A stretch of 52,875 nt of DNA, taken from positions 1 to 52,875 of the forward strand of contig NZ_DATCTU010000031.1 in NCBI RefSeq assembly GCF_036567765.1, written 5' to 3'. Position 1 is the first letter of the stretch. Each line of letters opens with the position of its first letter. Shown one piece after another: positions 9,425 to 17,229 of this stretch. The DNA comes from Pseudobacteroides sp. (GTDB lineage: Bacteria; Bacillota; Clostridia; Acetivibrionales; DSM-2933). The position numbers were made by a program, and so were the translations under genes. The notes beneath the pieces are model-generated. The model was not told the DNA's origin and did no database searches. It saw only the letters and a program-made list of their open reading frames with translations.

Positions 9425-9827
9425 TGCCTAAAATCATTGATGCATGGAAAATAGTTTATATGTTATATAAGTTTATTTTATATCTTAATAACTTTTTGCA
9501 TGAACTAATATAACACAATTTACTTAATATGTCACCGCAAGTAAAAACTTTACGTTCTTTGCGGAAACTAACAATTTTTATTGCGGTATTCCGCAATAGC
9601 ATTATGTTGATTCCAACACTTATATACCCCACAAGCACAAACCCGCTTCTTTTTAAATTCTGCCTTTTCTATTGGTTCTATTATCCTTACTCTCAATGCC
9701 TCTGCTCCTTTCTATCAACTTGGTACTACTATCTATCACTCTAAACAGGATAGAAGTCAAGCATATTAAGGCTTAGAGCCACCTTTACAATTGAATTGTT
9801 GAAAATGCTAATCACTTAGTATTCATA
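9425..9827. other. Gap behind the toxin promoter, mostly decayed sequence
   Basis: No intact gene is seen on either strand. The only recognisable piece is the recombinase-like fragment listed at 9568-9696. The remainder is AT-rich with short meaningless frames. Confidence 0.5.
9568..9696 (-). pseudogene. Remnant of the N-terminus of a serine recombinase
   Basis: A TTG codon at 9696 with AAAGGAG upstream opens a 42-codon frame starting LRVRIIEPIEKAEFKKKRVC. This resembles the opening residues of large serine recombinases (xxVRIIEP...KKKRVCAYxRVSTD), which lead into the catalytic YxRVS motif. Here the frame departs just after RVCA and ends, so the catalytic domain is missing. If right, it is a scar of an excised or decayed mobile element next to the toxin locus. 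The call rests on about 20 residues. Confidence 0.35.
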
Positions 9828-10168
9828 TTATTTTGCCTCCTTCATAATAAAAGCCGCTACCCTTTGAATGAGGATTGCGGCATTTTCACCTTTTATTGTT
9901 TTGCCTTTGACAGCATTCTCTTTCCAGTATTCCGGTGATTGTATTATACCAACTTTATGCAGAAGATTAATTTCAGCATTCAGATTTGAATTATCCGCTA
10001 TGTATGGTATGTTAAAGTACTTCAATATTCCCTTTGCCAGGGCAGTACCGATTTCTTCTATATTATATATAATCCACTCTGCATCATCGGGGCTGTCATG
10101 AAAAGCTACTTCTGCCAATTGCTTATTTTAATCTGGTATTTCTTTGTACATATTGATGAATGCTCCAT
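9828..10168 (-). pseudogene. Truncated N-acetylmuramoyl-L-alanine amidase (Amidase_3 type) remnant
   Basis: The 96-codon frame starting at 10118 (TTG) carries AEVAFHDSPDDAEWI and then IGTALAKGILKYFNIPY. This is the typical C-terminal end of Amidase_3 cell-wall hydrolases (VEVxFxDNPxDAxWI...IAxAIAKGI). The N-terminal catalytic part with its zinc ligands is absent, and a stop codon lies four codons upstream. A good ribosome site and ATG at 10168 (AAGGAGAC, then MEHSSIC...) lead into a different frame that stops after 20 codons. It looks like the start and end of an old amidase gene joined by a deletion with loss of frame. A tail of about 55 residues follows the amidase part and is not recognised. 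Confidence 0.6.
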
Positions 10169-10303
10169 TTTGTCTCCTTAATATCTGACCGTTTTTAATT
10201 CACATAGAGATTATACCCTAGGAAAACATTAAAGTTAGTAATTTTTTACACCCATAAACAGCAGCATGAGCTAAACTTGACTGAAAGTGGGGCATATCGG
10301 AGA

Positions 10304-10756
10304 TTACTTATAATCTCCGGGACTTCCCCAGTGCTCAAACCGATTATAATATGGATCATTAGAGCCAAAATGTATCCATATTGGTGCATTATCCAGACAA
10401 GGATACTCCTTAAAGAATCTTCTATCCCCATACCTGATAGCCTCTAGAGCTAACGGCAGTTCACGCCTGAAAATTTCATTTCTCACTGAGGCTTCGGCTG
10501 ACCCTGACTGACCATTCACATGAACATAAACATGCAAATAGGGATATCCGTTATATAATCTCCACTCCGCAATAACTTCATCCCTCATTCTACTAATCTT
10601 ATCGTATGCATACATAGGTCCTATTGTCAAAAACAGCTCTGCTGTTGTGTCAGAGTGTGTCAATGTATATCGACGCCCTAATATGGGTTCAGTAAGTGTT
10701 ACACCCGATCTAAGTTCTAAATAAAGCTTTTCCGGATTTAACTTTATCACATGCAT
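10304..10756 (-). CDS. Staygreen family protein (bacterial SGR homologue)
   Basis: 150 aa. The opening HVIKLNPEKLYLELRSGV, the RRYTLTHSDTTAELFLTIG stretch, and the following YDKISRMRDEVIAEW and HVYVHVNGQ segments match bacterial staygreen homologues. Plant SGR removes magnesium from chlorophyll a; bacterial relatives have been reported to show Mg-dechelating activity although their hosts make no chlorophyll. The protein has no signal peptide and is probably cytoplasmic. The natural substrate here is unknown; a tetrapyrrole is a guess. A perfect 9-bp hairpin (10298-10306 with 10311-10319) straddles the stop codon but has no T tract. It stands alone between the amidase remnant and a helical-bundle gene. 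Confidence 0.8.
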   Translation of the reverse strand: MHVIKLNPEKLYLELRSGVTLTEPILGRRYTLTHSDTTAELFLTIGPMYAYDKISRMRDEVIAEWRLYNGYPYLHVYVHVNGQSGSAEASVRNEIFRRELPLALEAIRYGDRRFFKEYPCLDNAPIWIHFGSNDPYYNRFEHWGSPGDYK

Positions 10757-10805
10757 TACCCCTTATTTTTATCAGATCACATCTATACAATATGCTGCTG
10801 ACATC

Positions 10806-10832
10806 AAAAAAGCACCTGCTGTCAGCAGATGC
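10806..10832 (-). terminator. Rho-independent terminator
   Basis: On the minus strand GCATCTGC pairs with GCAGGTGC (one G-T pair) around a short loop, followed by TTTTTT. It lies just downstream of the helical-bundle gene at 10853-11284. Confidence 0.8.
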
Positions 10833-10852
10833 CTATGTTTCAATTTAACGAC

Positions 10853-11284
10853 TCATTGCAGATATTTCTTACATTCATCGACATTTCTTTGTTCAAAAGC
10901 TAAGAGCTTATTAGCCAGATCAACTATTTCCTTATCTGCATCCTTATGTTCCTTCATTTTTTTTGTAATATCTATGATTCCCATTGTACTGCCCTGAATT
11001 AACATTTCCGAGATGTGCGAAGGGGATTTATCAGTTAATGTCTTTACGTTTATTGCAATATAGGTTCTTGCTTTTGTAACAGCACCTATGTCCTTTGGCT
11101 CTTTATCGAACGCTGCCAGTTTTTCTTTGGTCATATTATCTATCAATTTGTATTCATCCAATTGAGACCTTAAAATCTCTTTGAACTCTTCATTCTTTGA
11201 TATGCCAAGCAATTGCTCCAAAGTGTCCCTTCCCATTTCAGCATTTTGATGAATATAATTTAATAGCTCTACATTCTCATCCAT
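10853..11284 (-). CDS. Small ferritin-like / four-helix-bundle protein of unknown function
   Basis: 143 aa, entirely helical in appearance. The ATG at 11284 has GGAGGT 8 nt upstream; a TTG frame extends to 11299 but that region is the ribosome site itself. The N-terminal part (ELLNYIHQNAEMGRDTLEQL) and the C-terminal helix (ANKLLAFEQRNVDECKKYL) give a four-helix layout like ferritin-like DUF families (DUF2383 type). No complete ExxH di-iron motif is visible. There is no signal or membrane segment. It has its own terminator. The specific role is not recognised; stress or storage proteins of this fold are common in Clostridia. Confidence 0.75.
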   Translation of the reverse strand: MDENVELLNYIHQNAEMGRDTLEQLLGISKNEEFKEILRSQLDEYKLIDNMTKEKLAAFDKEPKDIGAVTKARTYIAINVKTLTDKSPSHISEMLIQGSTMGIIDITKKMKEHKDADKEIVDLANKLLAFEQRNVDECKKYLQ

Positions 11285-11430
11285 TAAGAGTACCTCCAAT
11301 AAGTAATATTATCACTAAATTATTATTCTCTCTAAATACAATACATATGACTAAAAGTATGGAGCTTTTAAGAATTTAACAAACTTCTTTGAATAATGAA
11401 TTATATTTGTTTTTAGTCGATTAGTAGTAC

Positions 11431-11763
11431 TTAATAAATATATACCGGTGTGCCAATTGGAATAAGATTATAAAGCTCTGCTGCATCATTACTATACATT
11501 CTCACACATCCATGACTCACTGCTTGTGAAATGGACCAAGGCTTATCGGTTCCATGAATGCCATAGATCCCCCATGGAACGCTAAGCTGCATGAAGTGTC
11601 CGCCAAATTGTTCACCCCATAATCCTTTTTTAACTATTGTCCAGTTCCCGTGCGGAGTTGGAGTAGAAGGCTTTCCAACCGCAACAGGATAATGCTTTAC
11701 CAATTTACTATCATTGAATAGGGATAATATCCTTTTTTGTGTGTTAATTTCAATCCTATACAT
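11431..11763 (-). CDS. Small L,D-transpeptidase (YkuD domain)
   Basis: 110 aa, consisting of a YkuD catalytic domain only. The signature is seen as IHGTDKPWSI followed by SHGCVRMYSNDAAEL, with the catalytic cysteine at about residue 85 and histidine two places before it. YkuD enzymes cross-link peptidoglycan stems (3-3 links) or attach proteins to the wall. The start at 11763 has AGAGGAG upstream; the longer frame to 11781 contains that site. No signal peptide, LysM or membrane anchor is visible, unusual for a wall enzyme but seen in this short clostridial subgroup. A cytoplasmic or non-classically exported protein is possible. Confidence 0.9.
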   Translation of the reverse strand: MYRIEINTQKRILSLFNDSKLVKHYPVAVGKPSTPTPHGNWTIVKKGLWGEQFGGHFMQLSVPWGIYGIHGTDKPWSISQAVSHGCVRMYSNDAAELYNLIPIGTPVYIY

Positions 11764-11852
11764 AAAAAACACTCCTCTCATTACAATTTATTCACAACGA
11801 GAGAGAGTGCTAATAAAATTAACATTAAAATATTTATATTATTTAAATTGAT

Positions 11853-12758
11853 TTATGCAATCATTGAAAACTTATCCTTATCCTGTTTTTGCTCTGCTGT
11901 CTCAATTACAATGGCATTATTCAATGTTTCAATGGGTTCTCCAGGGCGGTATTTAAACTTCACCCGCATCTCTTGTCCTGCTTTCATTTCAAATGCTTTG
12001 CAAAGAGGAAGTATTAAATACTGGGAATGCCAATCTATAGTTTGACCTGTATACGCATCCATGGTCAGCAAACTTTTTGTAATAAACCTGAGTGCATTTA
12101 CATTTGAATCATTTTTGAATTGGAAAGCCACTTCTGCCTCAAAGGTTTCTACATGAGCATTATCATAGTCGATAACTTTATATACAACAGGGTCACTGCA
12201 AGGGCTGCAGTCCTCAGCAGTGTAATATGGCGACTGAAACAAAGGCACAGGGGCAAAATAACCGTTAAAATCATAGCATTGATTTACAGGCTGCACACCA
12301 AGAAGAGTGGCATTAGGAAGAATACGCGGTGCTACTCCGAAGCGTGCCAAATGTGCATCTCTGAAAGCACTGACAACATGAAGCTGTTTTTCACGGAGCA
12401 AAGCACTGTGCAACATCTCACAAATAACCAGATCCACAGGCTCCGGGGGCAGCCAATTAGTTGCATCCCCCTGTGATATGTGTACCTTGTGTGATAACCC
12501 ATTTTCACTTATAAACCGGCGGCTGGCTGATACTAGAGCAGGATTAAATTCCACCGACCAGACCTGTGCCCCTTTTTTTGCAGCGAAGGAGGATAAAACT
12601 CCCGTGCCGCTTCCCAGCTCAGCCACTCTATGCTTTGGTGTGACTATTTTCTCGATAGCACTTTTAAAAGCGGTCATTCGGGATGCATCAGATAACATCT
12701 GATAGTGATAATGCAAAGGGATAAACTGCCCTATTTCGTTAATTTCTGCATTTAACAT
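11853..12758 (-). CDS. Class I SAM-dependent methyltransferase, PRMT-like
   Basis: 301 aa. Motif I reads AELGSGTGVLS (about residue 47), with an acidic end of strand 2 (VWSVEFNP) and motif II/III in GDATNWLPPEPVDLVICEM, close to the double-E region of protein arginine methyltransferases. A beta-rich C-terminal half follows, as in PRMTs. The start MLNAEINEIG at 12758 has AAGGAG 8 nt upstream; the open frame reaches 12824 without a site. It is the last gene of a minus-strand row with the U32 and amine oxidase genes. The substrate could be a protein or a small molecule and cannot be told from sequence. Confidence 0.8.
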   Translation of the reverse strand: MLNAEINEIGQFIPLHYHYQMLSDASRMTAFKSAIEKIVTPKHRVAELGSGTGVLSSFAAKKGAQVWSVEFNPALVSASRRFISENGLSHKVHISQGDATNWLPPEPVDLVICEMLHSALLREKQLHVVSAFRDAHLARFGVAPRILPNATLLGVQPVNQCYDFNGYFAPVPLFQSPYYTAEDCSPCSDPVVYKVIDYDNAHVETFEAEVAFQFKNDSNVNALRFITKSLLTMDAYTGQTIDWHSQYLILPLCKAFEMKAGQEMRVKFKYRPGEPIETLNNAIVIETAEQKQDKDKFSMIA

Positions 12759-12875
12759 GATATATCTCCTTGTATCAAATCCTTTTGTATTTTTCAGCAT
12801 CCGTACTAGTTTTTCTATCGGCATATAAAGCCTTATGCTTTATGTCAAATTTATGAAAAATAAAAATTATTGATA

Positions 12876-13979
12876 TCAATCAGGTTTGCTTAGTTGTTCT
12901 ATAAATATATCCTTTGTAGCTTCTTTCATTAAATCCATTATATCAAGAATGGCAATATCACTTTTGCTGATACTTTTTTCTGCAAAACCTTTGCAGTAAT
13001 TGCATTCATTACATACCTTCGTGCAAAAACAAGGATCATCAACAAACTTTTTTAAAAACCCATCAAGTTTGGAATTGTCAATTTTGCACCCAGCTATTGT
13101 TAAAGGCTTGCTGCTTGAAAACAATTCTAAAAGGCTGATCAAATTTCCGTCATAGTGCTCCTCAATATAATGAGATACTGCTTTTGAAGGGCTGCCAGAA
13201 TATACATTTGTTCTACCTTGAATTTTAAAATAGTTGATCCCAATATCATAATAATAATGAATATCTTCTGGCCTTATCCAGTTTAACTTCATATAGCTTT
13301 CCGGCCCAATATGAATATATTGGCACCTTGAGCTGAAATATGAGCATTCATCCCTATTTGTATGGGAATGAGAAAAACTGTTGTAATGGAACATCTTAAA
13401 CGGACAATCATTTACGCAAAAAGAATTTATGATAATTTCCAAGTCTCCTGTATAAACCTTCCTTATACTTTTAAGGGTATTAAAATCCCTATAAATGTCT
13501 TCGTCCAGGACAATACGTTTTATACCTAATTTTTCATAATATTCAGCTTTATGCGGGCTATTTATCTGAGAAACTGTTGAAGCTTTAATCTTCAAGTTTG
13601 GAGCTGTGTATTTTGCTATTTCCATCAACGAAGGAAGTGATATTGTTACCCAACTTATTCCTATTCCATCCAGCATTTCAAAAAAATCTTTAACTCTTTT
13701 GAACCCTGATTTTGAAATTTCTTCATTAGACATGCAAGTTGCATTTATTACATAGTTAAATTGGATCCCGTTTTCATTGCAATATTTTACATAGTCTTCT
13801 AATTTACCCCTATCCACCACTGGAAGTCCTTTGGGAGCTCTGCATGAACCAAAGACTGTATCAGGTGCTAATTGTCCATAGATTTCAATTATTTTTGAAT
13901 CTCCATATTTATTGTTTATTTCGCAGTATTCATCTATAGTTTCATTTTTAAAATCCGAGGGCATGCAAAAATATTTCAT
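12876..13979 (-). CDS. Peptidase U32 / UbiV-like family protein
   Basis: 367 aa. The start MKYFCMPSDF at 13979 has GGAGGAG upstream. The fold markers of the U32 superfamily are present: a TIM-barrel-like N-terminal half (FNYVINATCM, TISLPSLMEIA, IKASTVSQI), then INSFCVNDCPFKMFHY and INYFKIQGR. Cysteines cluster at SFCVNDCP, DECSYFSSRC and in a C-terminal CFCTKVCNECNYC group, consistent with an iron-sulfur cluster as in UbiU/UbiV/RlhA relatives. Those relatives perform O2-independent hydroxylation or tRNA/rRNA modification; whether any is a peptidase is doubtful. The location between a methyltransferase and an amine oxidase suggests a modification pathway. Its true substrate is unknown. Confidence 0.8.
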   Translation of the reverse strand: MKYFCMPSDFKNETIDEYCEINNKYGDSKIIEIYGQLAPDTVFGSCRAPKGLPVVDRGKLEDYVKYCNENGIQFNYVINATCMSNEEISKSGFKRVKDFFEMLDGIGISWVTISLPSLMEIAKYTAPNLKIKASTVSQINSPHKAEYYEKLGIKRIVLDEDIYRDFNTLKSIRKVYTGDLEIIINSFCVNDCPFKMFHYNSFSHSHTNRDECSYFSSRCQYIHIGPESYMKLNWIRPEDIHYYYDIGINYFKIQGRTNVYSGSPSKAVSHYIEEHYDGNLISLLELFSSSKPLTIAGCKIDNSKLDGFLKKFVDDPCFCTKVCNECNYCKGFAEKSISKSDIAILDIMDLMKEATKDIFIEQLSKPD

Positions 13980-14060
13980 GTTAATTCTCCTCCGTCCTAT
14001 AATACTAACTTTAGCAATACGATTGAAATGATACTTCCACAAACAATTGCATAAAATAAA

Positions 14061-15851
14061 CTATGTATTAATTGTATTATTTGTATTATTTTTTATGCAA
14101 GCGAAGGCCAAATCATTAGCAGCTTTCATCCCGCTCTGTAAGGCACCCTGCATCCAGCGATGCACAGCCGATATGTGATCACCGGCCATAAACACCCGGT
14201 TATCATACTCAGGTAAAGCCATCCCATATGAAAACAATCTTTTTTGCTCCGGTGTAAAAAAGCATAGTGCTCCTCTCGCCCAAGGATGGCTGTTCCAATC
14301 CAATGTTTTGCTGTCCAACACTATATTATCCAAATAGCCCTTTTGCAGCCCGTGAACCATTTCAACCTCACGCTTAACCTCTTCAATACGAAGATCAGGC
14401 CTCATATTCCCCAATCTTACAGCATCCATGTTATAGTTATAAGAAGCAATCAATACTCCCGGCAGAGATACCAGATTTTTTTGATTTTGCATTGACAGAC
14501 AAAGCTTTGTATAAGGGTAACTCCCATAGTTCATTATCATCTGCTTTTTACAGTACTGTGCATGGTCTGCCGGATACCAGATTGAAGTTATAGGAAGATC
14601 TGTATATGATCCCCCTCCAATAATCTGCTCATCCTCTTCCCCTTCTTCCCAAAAACGCCTTCTGCATAAAACCAGCGATTTCATAGCGTCTATATAATTT
14701 ACTTCTTTTATGGCCTGCATCTTAATGCTGCTAAAGAGAGGGTTAATATCCACACTTCGCAAAGTAGAAAACGGAATTGCACATATTACATAATCAAAAT
14801 TCTCATAAGAGTCCTTCCTATTTCCTTTATTCCTATATGCCAGTGAGACTCTTCCGCTTTCAGGCACTTTATAAATTCCTGTAATCCAATTTCCAAGCCT
14901 TACTTTGACCTTTCCGAGATAGTTTACCGGAATTTTAGGGTAATCTCCGGATGGGTTATTACTTATAAGTGAATTTAAAAATGCATATGGCAGCTTGGCA
15001 GTTCCTCCAGGTATCTCATACAGGAATGAGAGGTTTGCAGGATAATTGGCCTGTGCAATATCAATATAACTGTTGTATAAGTTTTGGCCTGCTAAAGGAG
15101 ATAGGTTTGAAATGAGATTGATTGCTCCTTGGCTTAGTGCAGCTGCCTCCATTATAGTTCTGTTGCTTTGACAGTCCCAATAAAGAATATTATCATTATA
15201 AAGAGGTTTAACTTGAAGCAGCTCACTCCTCTTCATAGCATCAGCATATAACAGAGGCCTTTCAAGACCGTAATATACAAGCTGCTGCCATGGAGTTCTT
15301 TTCTCCCATTCATTCAGATCATATTTTGGGTATATCTTTTTCATCACATTTTCACCTTTGGCATCGTTTCTGACCCTTGTATGCTTTAGATAAATAAGAG
15401 CATTCTCATTTGTTTGTATAAACGGTCTGGTTGGCAGCTTAAAAAGGCTTATGTAGTGCCAAACAGTTTCGTGTGATACAGGTATACGCATAGATCCAAG
15501 TTCCCCATATAAGGGCATTTTTTTATCAAAATAGTAAGTATATACCCTTCCGCCAATACGTGATTCTTCTGCCTCAAATATTGTAATATCAGCTCCAGTC
15601 TTTCTAAGCTCAAATGCCGCTGACAATCCAGCCAGCCCGGCACCTATAATGCCCACTCTGATGCCCTTGAGACTTCCTGGGAATGCTATTGTTGTTATAT
15701 CCTCCGGTGGTGACATGAGCCTTCTTATATATTCAAAGTCTTCAGGCCTCCCCCTCTGGTTTAATGCATATTGCTCCAGCATATGCCTCTCAAAACTGTT
15801 TGGATTATCAGGTTGTGGTGGGTAGAATGATGACATACTGTTCAAATTCAT
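14061..15851 (-). CDS. FAD-dependent amine / L-amino acid oxidase family protein
   Basis: 596 aa. The dinucleotide-binding motif GIIGAGLAGLSAAFELRKTG is at about residue 70, followed by the acidic residue of IFEAEE and the RIGGRV motif. The C-terminal FAD contact region reads VFMAGDHISAVHRWMQGAL. This is the flavin monoamine oxidase superfamily; length and the N-terminal extension of about 65 residues fit bacterial L-amino acid oxidases. Such enzymes normally use O2 and release H2O2, odd in an obligate anaerobe, so a dehydrogenase or non-oxidative role is possible. The ATG at 15851 has AAGGGG 10 nt upstream. It leads the row amine oxidase - U32 - methyltransferase. Confidence 0.88.
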   Translation of the reverse strand: MNLNSMSSFYPPQPDNPNSFERHMLEQYALNQRGRPEDFEYIRRLMSPPEDITTIAFPGSLKGIRVGIIGAGLAGLSAAFELRKTGADITIFEAEESRIGGRVYTYYFDKKMPLYGELGSMRIPVSHETVWHYISLFKLPTRPFIQTNENALIYLKHTRVRNDAKGENVMKKIYPKYDLNEWEKRTPWQQLVYYGLERPLLYADAMKRSELLQVKPLYNDNILYWDCQSNRTIMEAAALSQGAINLISNLSPLAGQNLYNSYIDIAQANYPANLSFLYEIPGGTAKLPYAFLNSLISNNPSGDYPKIPVNYLGKVKVRLGNWITGIYKVPESGRVSLAYRNKGNRKDSYENFDYVICAIPFSTLRSVDINPLFSSIKMQAIKEVNYIDAMKSLVLCRRRFWEEGEEDEQIIGGGSYTDLPITSIWYPADHAQYCKKQMIMNYGSYPYTKLCLSMQNQKNLVSLPGVLIASYNYNMDAVRLGNMRPDLRIEEVKREVEMVHGLQKGYLDNIVLDSKTLDWNSHPWARGALCFFTPEQKRLFSYGMALPEYDNRVFMAGDHISAVHRWMQGALQSGMKAANDLAFACIKNNTNNTINT

Positions 15852-15990
15852 ATTTATTAACCCCTTACTATAATTGGCTTGAGTTGAAAGTGTAGAATCT
15901 ATCCTTATATAAATATGAATTTGGATCTCGAAAGATACTTTAATAAAGCATGTAAATTTAATATAAAATAGGAATGTGCTCTTTTTTATC

Positions 15991-16019
15991 TTGAGACCTC
16001 ACAAATTACTCTATATAAT
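15991..16019 (+). promoter_or_regulatory. Sigma-A promoter of the FMN flavoprotein gene
   Basis: TTGAGA (15991-15996) and a consensus TATAAT (16014-16019) are 17 bp apart, about 40 bp before the coding region at 16057. Confidence 0.75.
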
Positions 16020-16056
16020 ACAGTTATGATATAATCTTATTAGCTTTATCAAGGGA

Positions 16057-16647
16057 GTGGTTCTCATTTATAAAATTCTAGGTATTTCAGGCAGCCCAAA
16101 TAAAAACGGAAACACCGCTTACGCTGTACAATATGCTTTGAGTACACTTAAGAAACGAGGTTTTGAAAGCAGCTATATATCATTATCCCAAAAGGTAATA
16201 CATCCCTGTATTGGCTGTTTCAAATGTGCCAGTGACCACAAGTGTTGGCAGCAGGACGATATGTTAGAAATAATAAATGCAATGTTATGGTGTGACGGGA
16301 TTATTATTGGTTCACCGGTTTACTTCGGAATGGTAAGCGGACAGCTTAAGATCATGATGGACCGCTGCGTCGCTACAAGGGCTAATTATGGAGATACTCT
16401 CCCTATGACAGGAAAAATAGGTGGTGCAATAGCCTGTGCAAACTCACGAAACGGCGGACAGGAAACCACACTTCAAAACCTTCAAACCTTTATGCTACAG
16501 CTTAATTTTCAAGTAGTTAGTGACGGGCCATTTTATTGTCATAGCGGTGGGACCATAATGGGTGATGCCTCAAAAGATATATGGGGACTGGAGACTGTAA
16601 ATAATCTGGCAAACAACTTGGGAAACTTGCTGTTAAAGAAAACATAA
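16057..16647 (+). CDS. NADPH-dependent FMN reductase / iron-sulfur flavoprotein family
   Basis: 196 aa flavodoxin-like protein. The phosphate-binding loop GISGSPNKNGNT lies at the N-terminus. CIGCFKCASDHKCW gives the compact cysteine motif seen in iron-sulfur flavoproteins, and GSPVYFGMVSGQLKIMMDR is the second FMN-contact segment. It is a cytoplasmic electron carrier or reductase. The listed start is GTG at 16057, which overlaps the AAGGGAG site. An in-frame ATT at 16066 (giving YKILGISGSP) has better spacing and may be the true start. It is transcribed divergently from the amine oxidase, so a link between the two redox proteins is possible but unproven. Confidence 0.85.
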   Translation: MVLIYKILGISGSPNKNGNTAYAVQYALSTLKKRGFESSYISLSQKVIHPCIGCFKCASDHKCWQQDDMLEIINAMLWCDGIIIGSPVYFGMVSGQLKIMMDRCVATRANYGDTLPMTGKIGGAIACANSRNGGQETTLQNLQTFMLQLNFQVVSDGPFYCHSGGTIMGDASKDIWGLETVNNLANNLGNLLLKKT

Positions 16648-17229
16648 TAGATATCCTTTATTCTATGTCAATCTATTGCTAAGTATTGACAAAGGTACTC
16701 AAGTTAAATATAATTAAATTATTAAGAGTTTAATTATGTTACAAAAATGATCGTATTCATTTCGAAGCAGTACTCAAATATTTTCTGTAAATGTTGATAA
16801 ACCTTATATCACTTGAGGAGGATCGACAAAATCCAAGACCTGCATTATTCCCACATTTAATTTTTAACTGGTTTTCTATTTATAAAGCTTTTTTCAACAT
16901 TAATGCTATCGGCTTTTATGTCTGCAAAAGTATTGCCAGCTGCATGTTATTTATCTTAATTATAATTTCAAATATTAATGCAATAATCTTAGCTTATATG
17001 GAGATTTTAAAAAACAAAGATCTGTATTACTTTATGTTGTATAACAATAAGTCGGCTATATTATAAGCTAAATGCTTATAGCTATAGTGACAGACTATTG
17101 ATTATAAAATAACCTTAATTTAGTTTTAATGGTACTCCAAAAAGTACAAAGTTTATCAAATCTTAGGTAAGGAGGTTAAAATTTGCAAACTATAAAGTAT
17201 AAGTAAGTGTGTATAGGGGGTAATTATTC
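16648..17229. other. Upstream region of the scaffoldin gene
   Basis: 582 bp with no convincing gene. A 91-codon frame (16791-17066) has a poor start and atypical composition, so it is not called. The region holds a 7-bp stem-loop at 17062-17080 (TATAAGC / GCTTATA) and, at 17172-17206, an AAGGAGG site followed by a TTG-initiated 7-codon frame. A clear sigma-A promoter could not be picked. In related cellulosomal species alternative SigI factors drive such genes, so a non-sigma-A promoter is plausible. Confidence 0.5.
17062..17080 (+). promoter_or_regulatory. Small perfect stem-loop upstream of scaffoldin
   Basis: TATAAGC, loop TAAAT, GCTTATA. It could be a leader RNA hairpin or an operator. 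There is no T tract, so it is not a terminator. Confidence 0.3.

Noticed and set aside
15850..16060. Shared operator between amine oxidase and flavoprotein genes
   Set aside because: No convincing palindrome in the divergent region; only the plus-strand promoter is supported.
16791..17066. 91-codon plus-strand frame upstream of the scaffoldin
   Set aside because: No good ribosome site, low-complexity hydrophobic content and no family signal; likely chance in AT-rich DNA.
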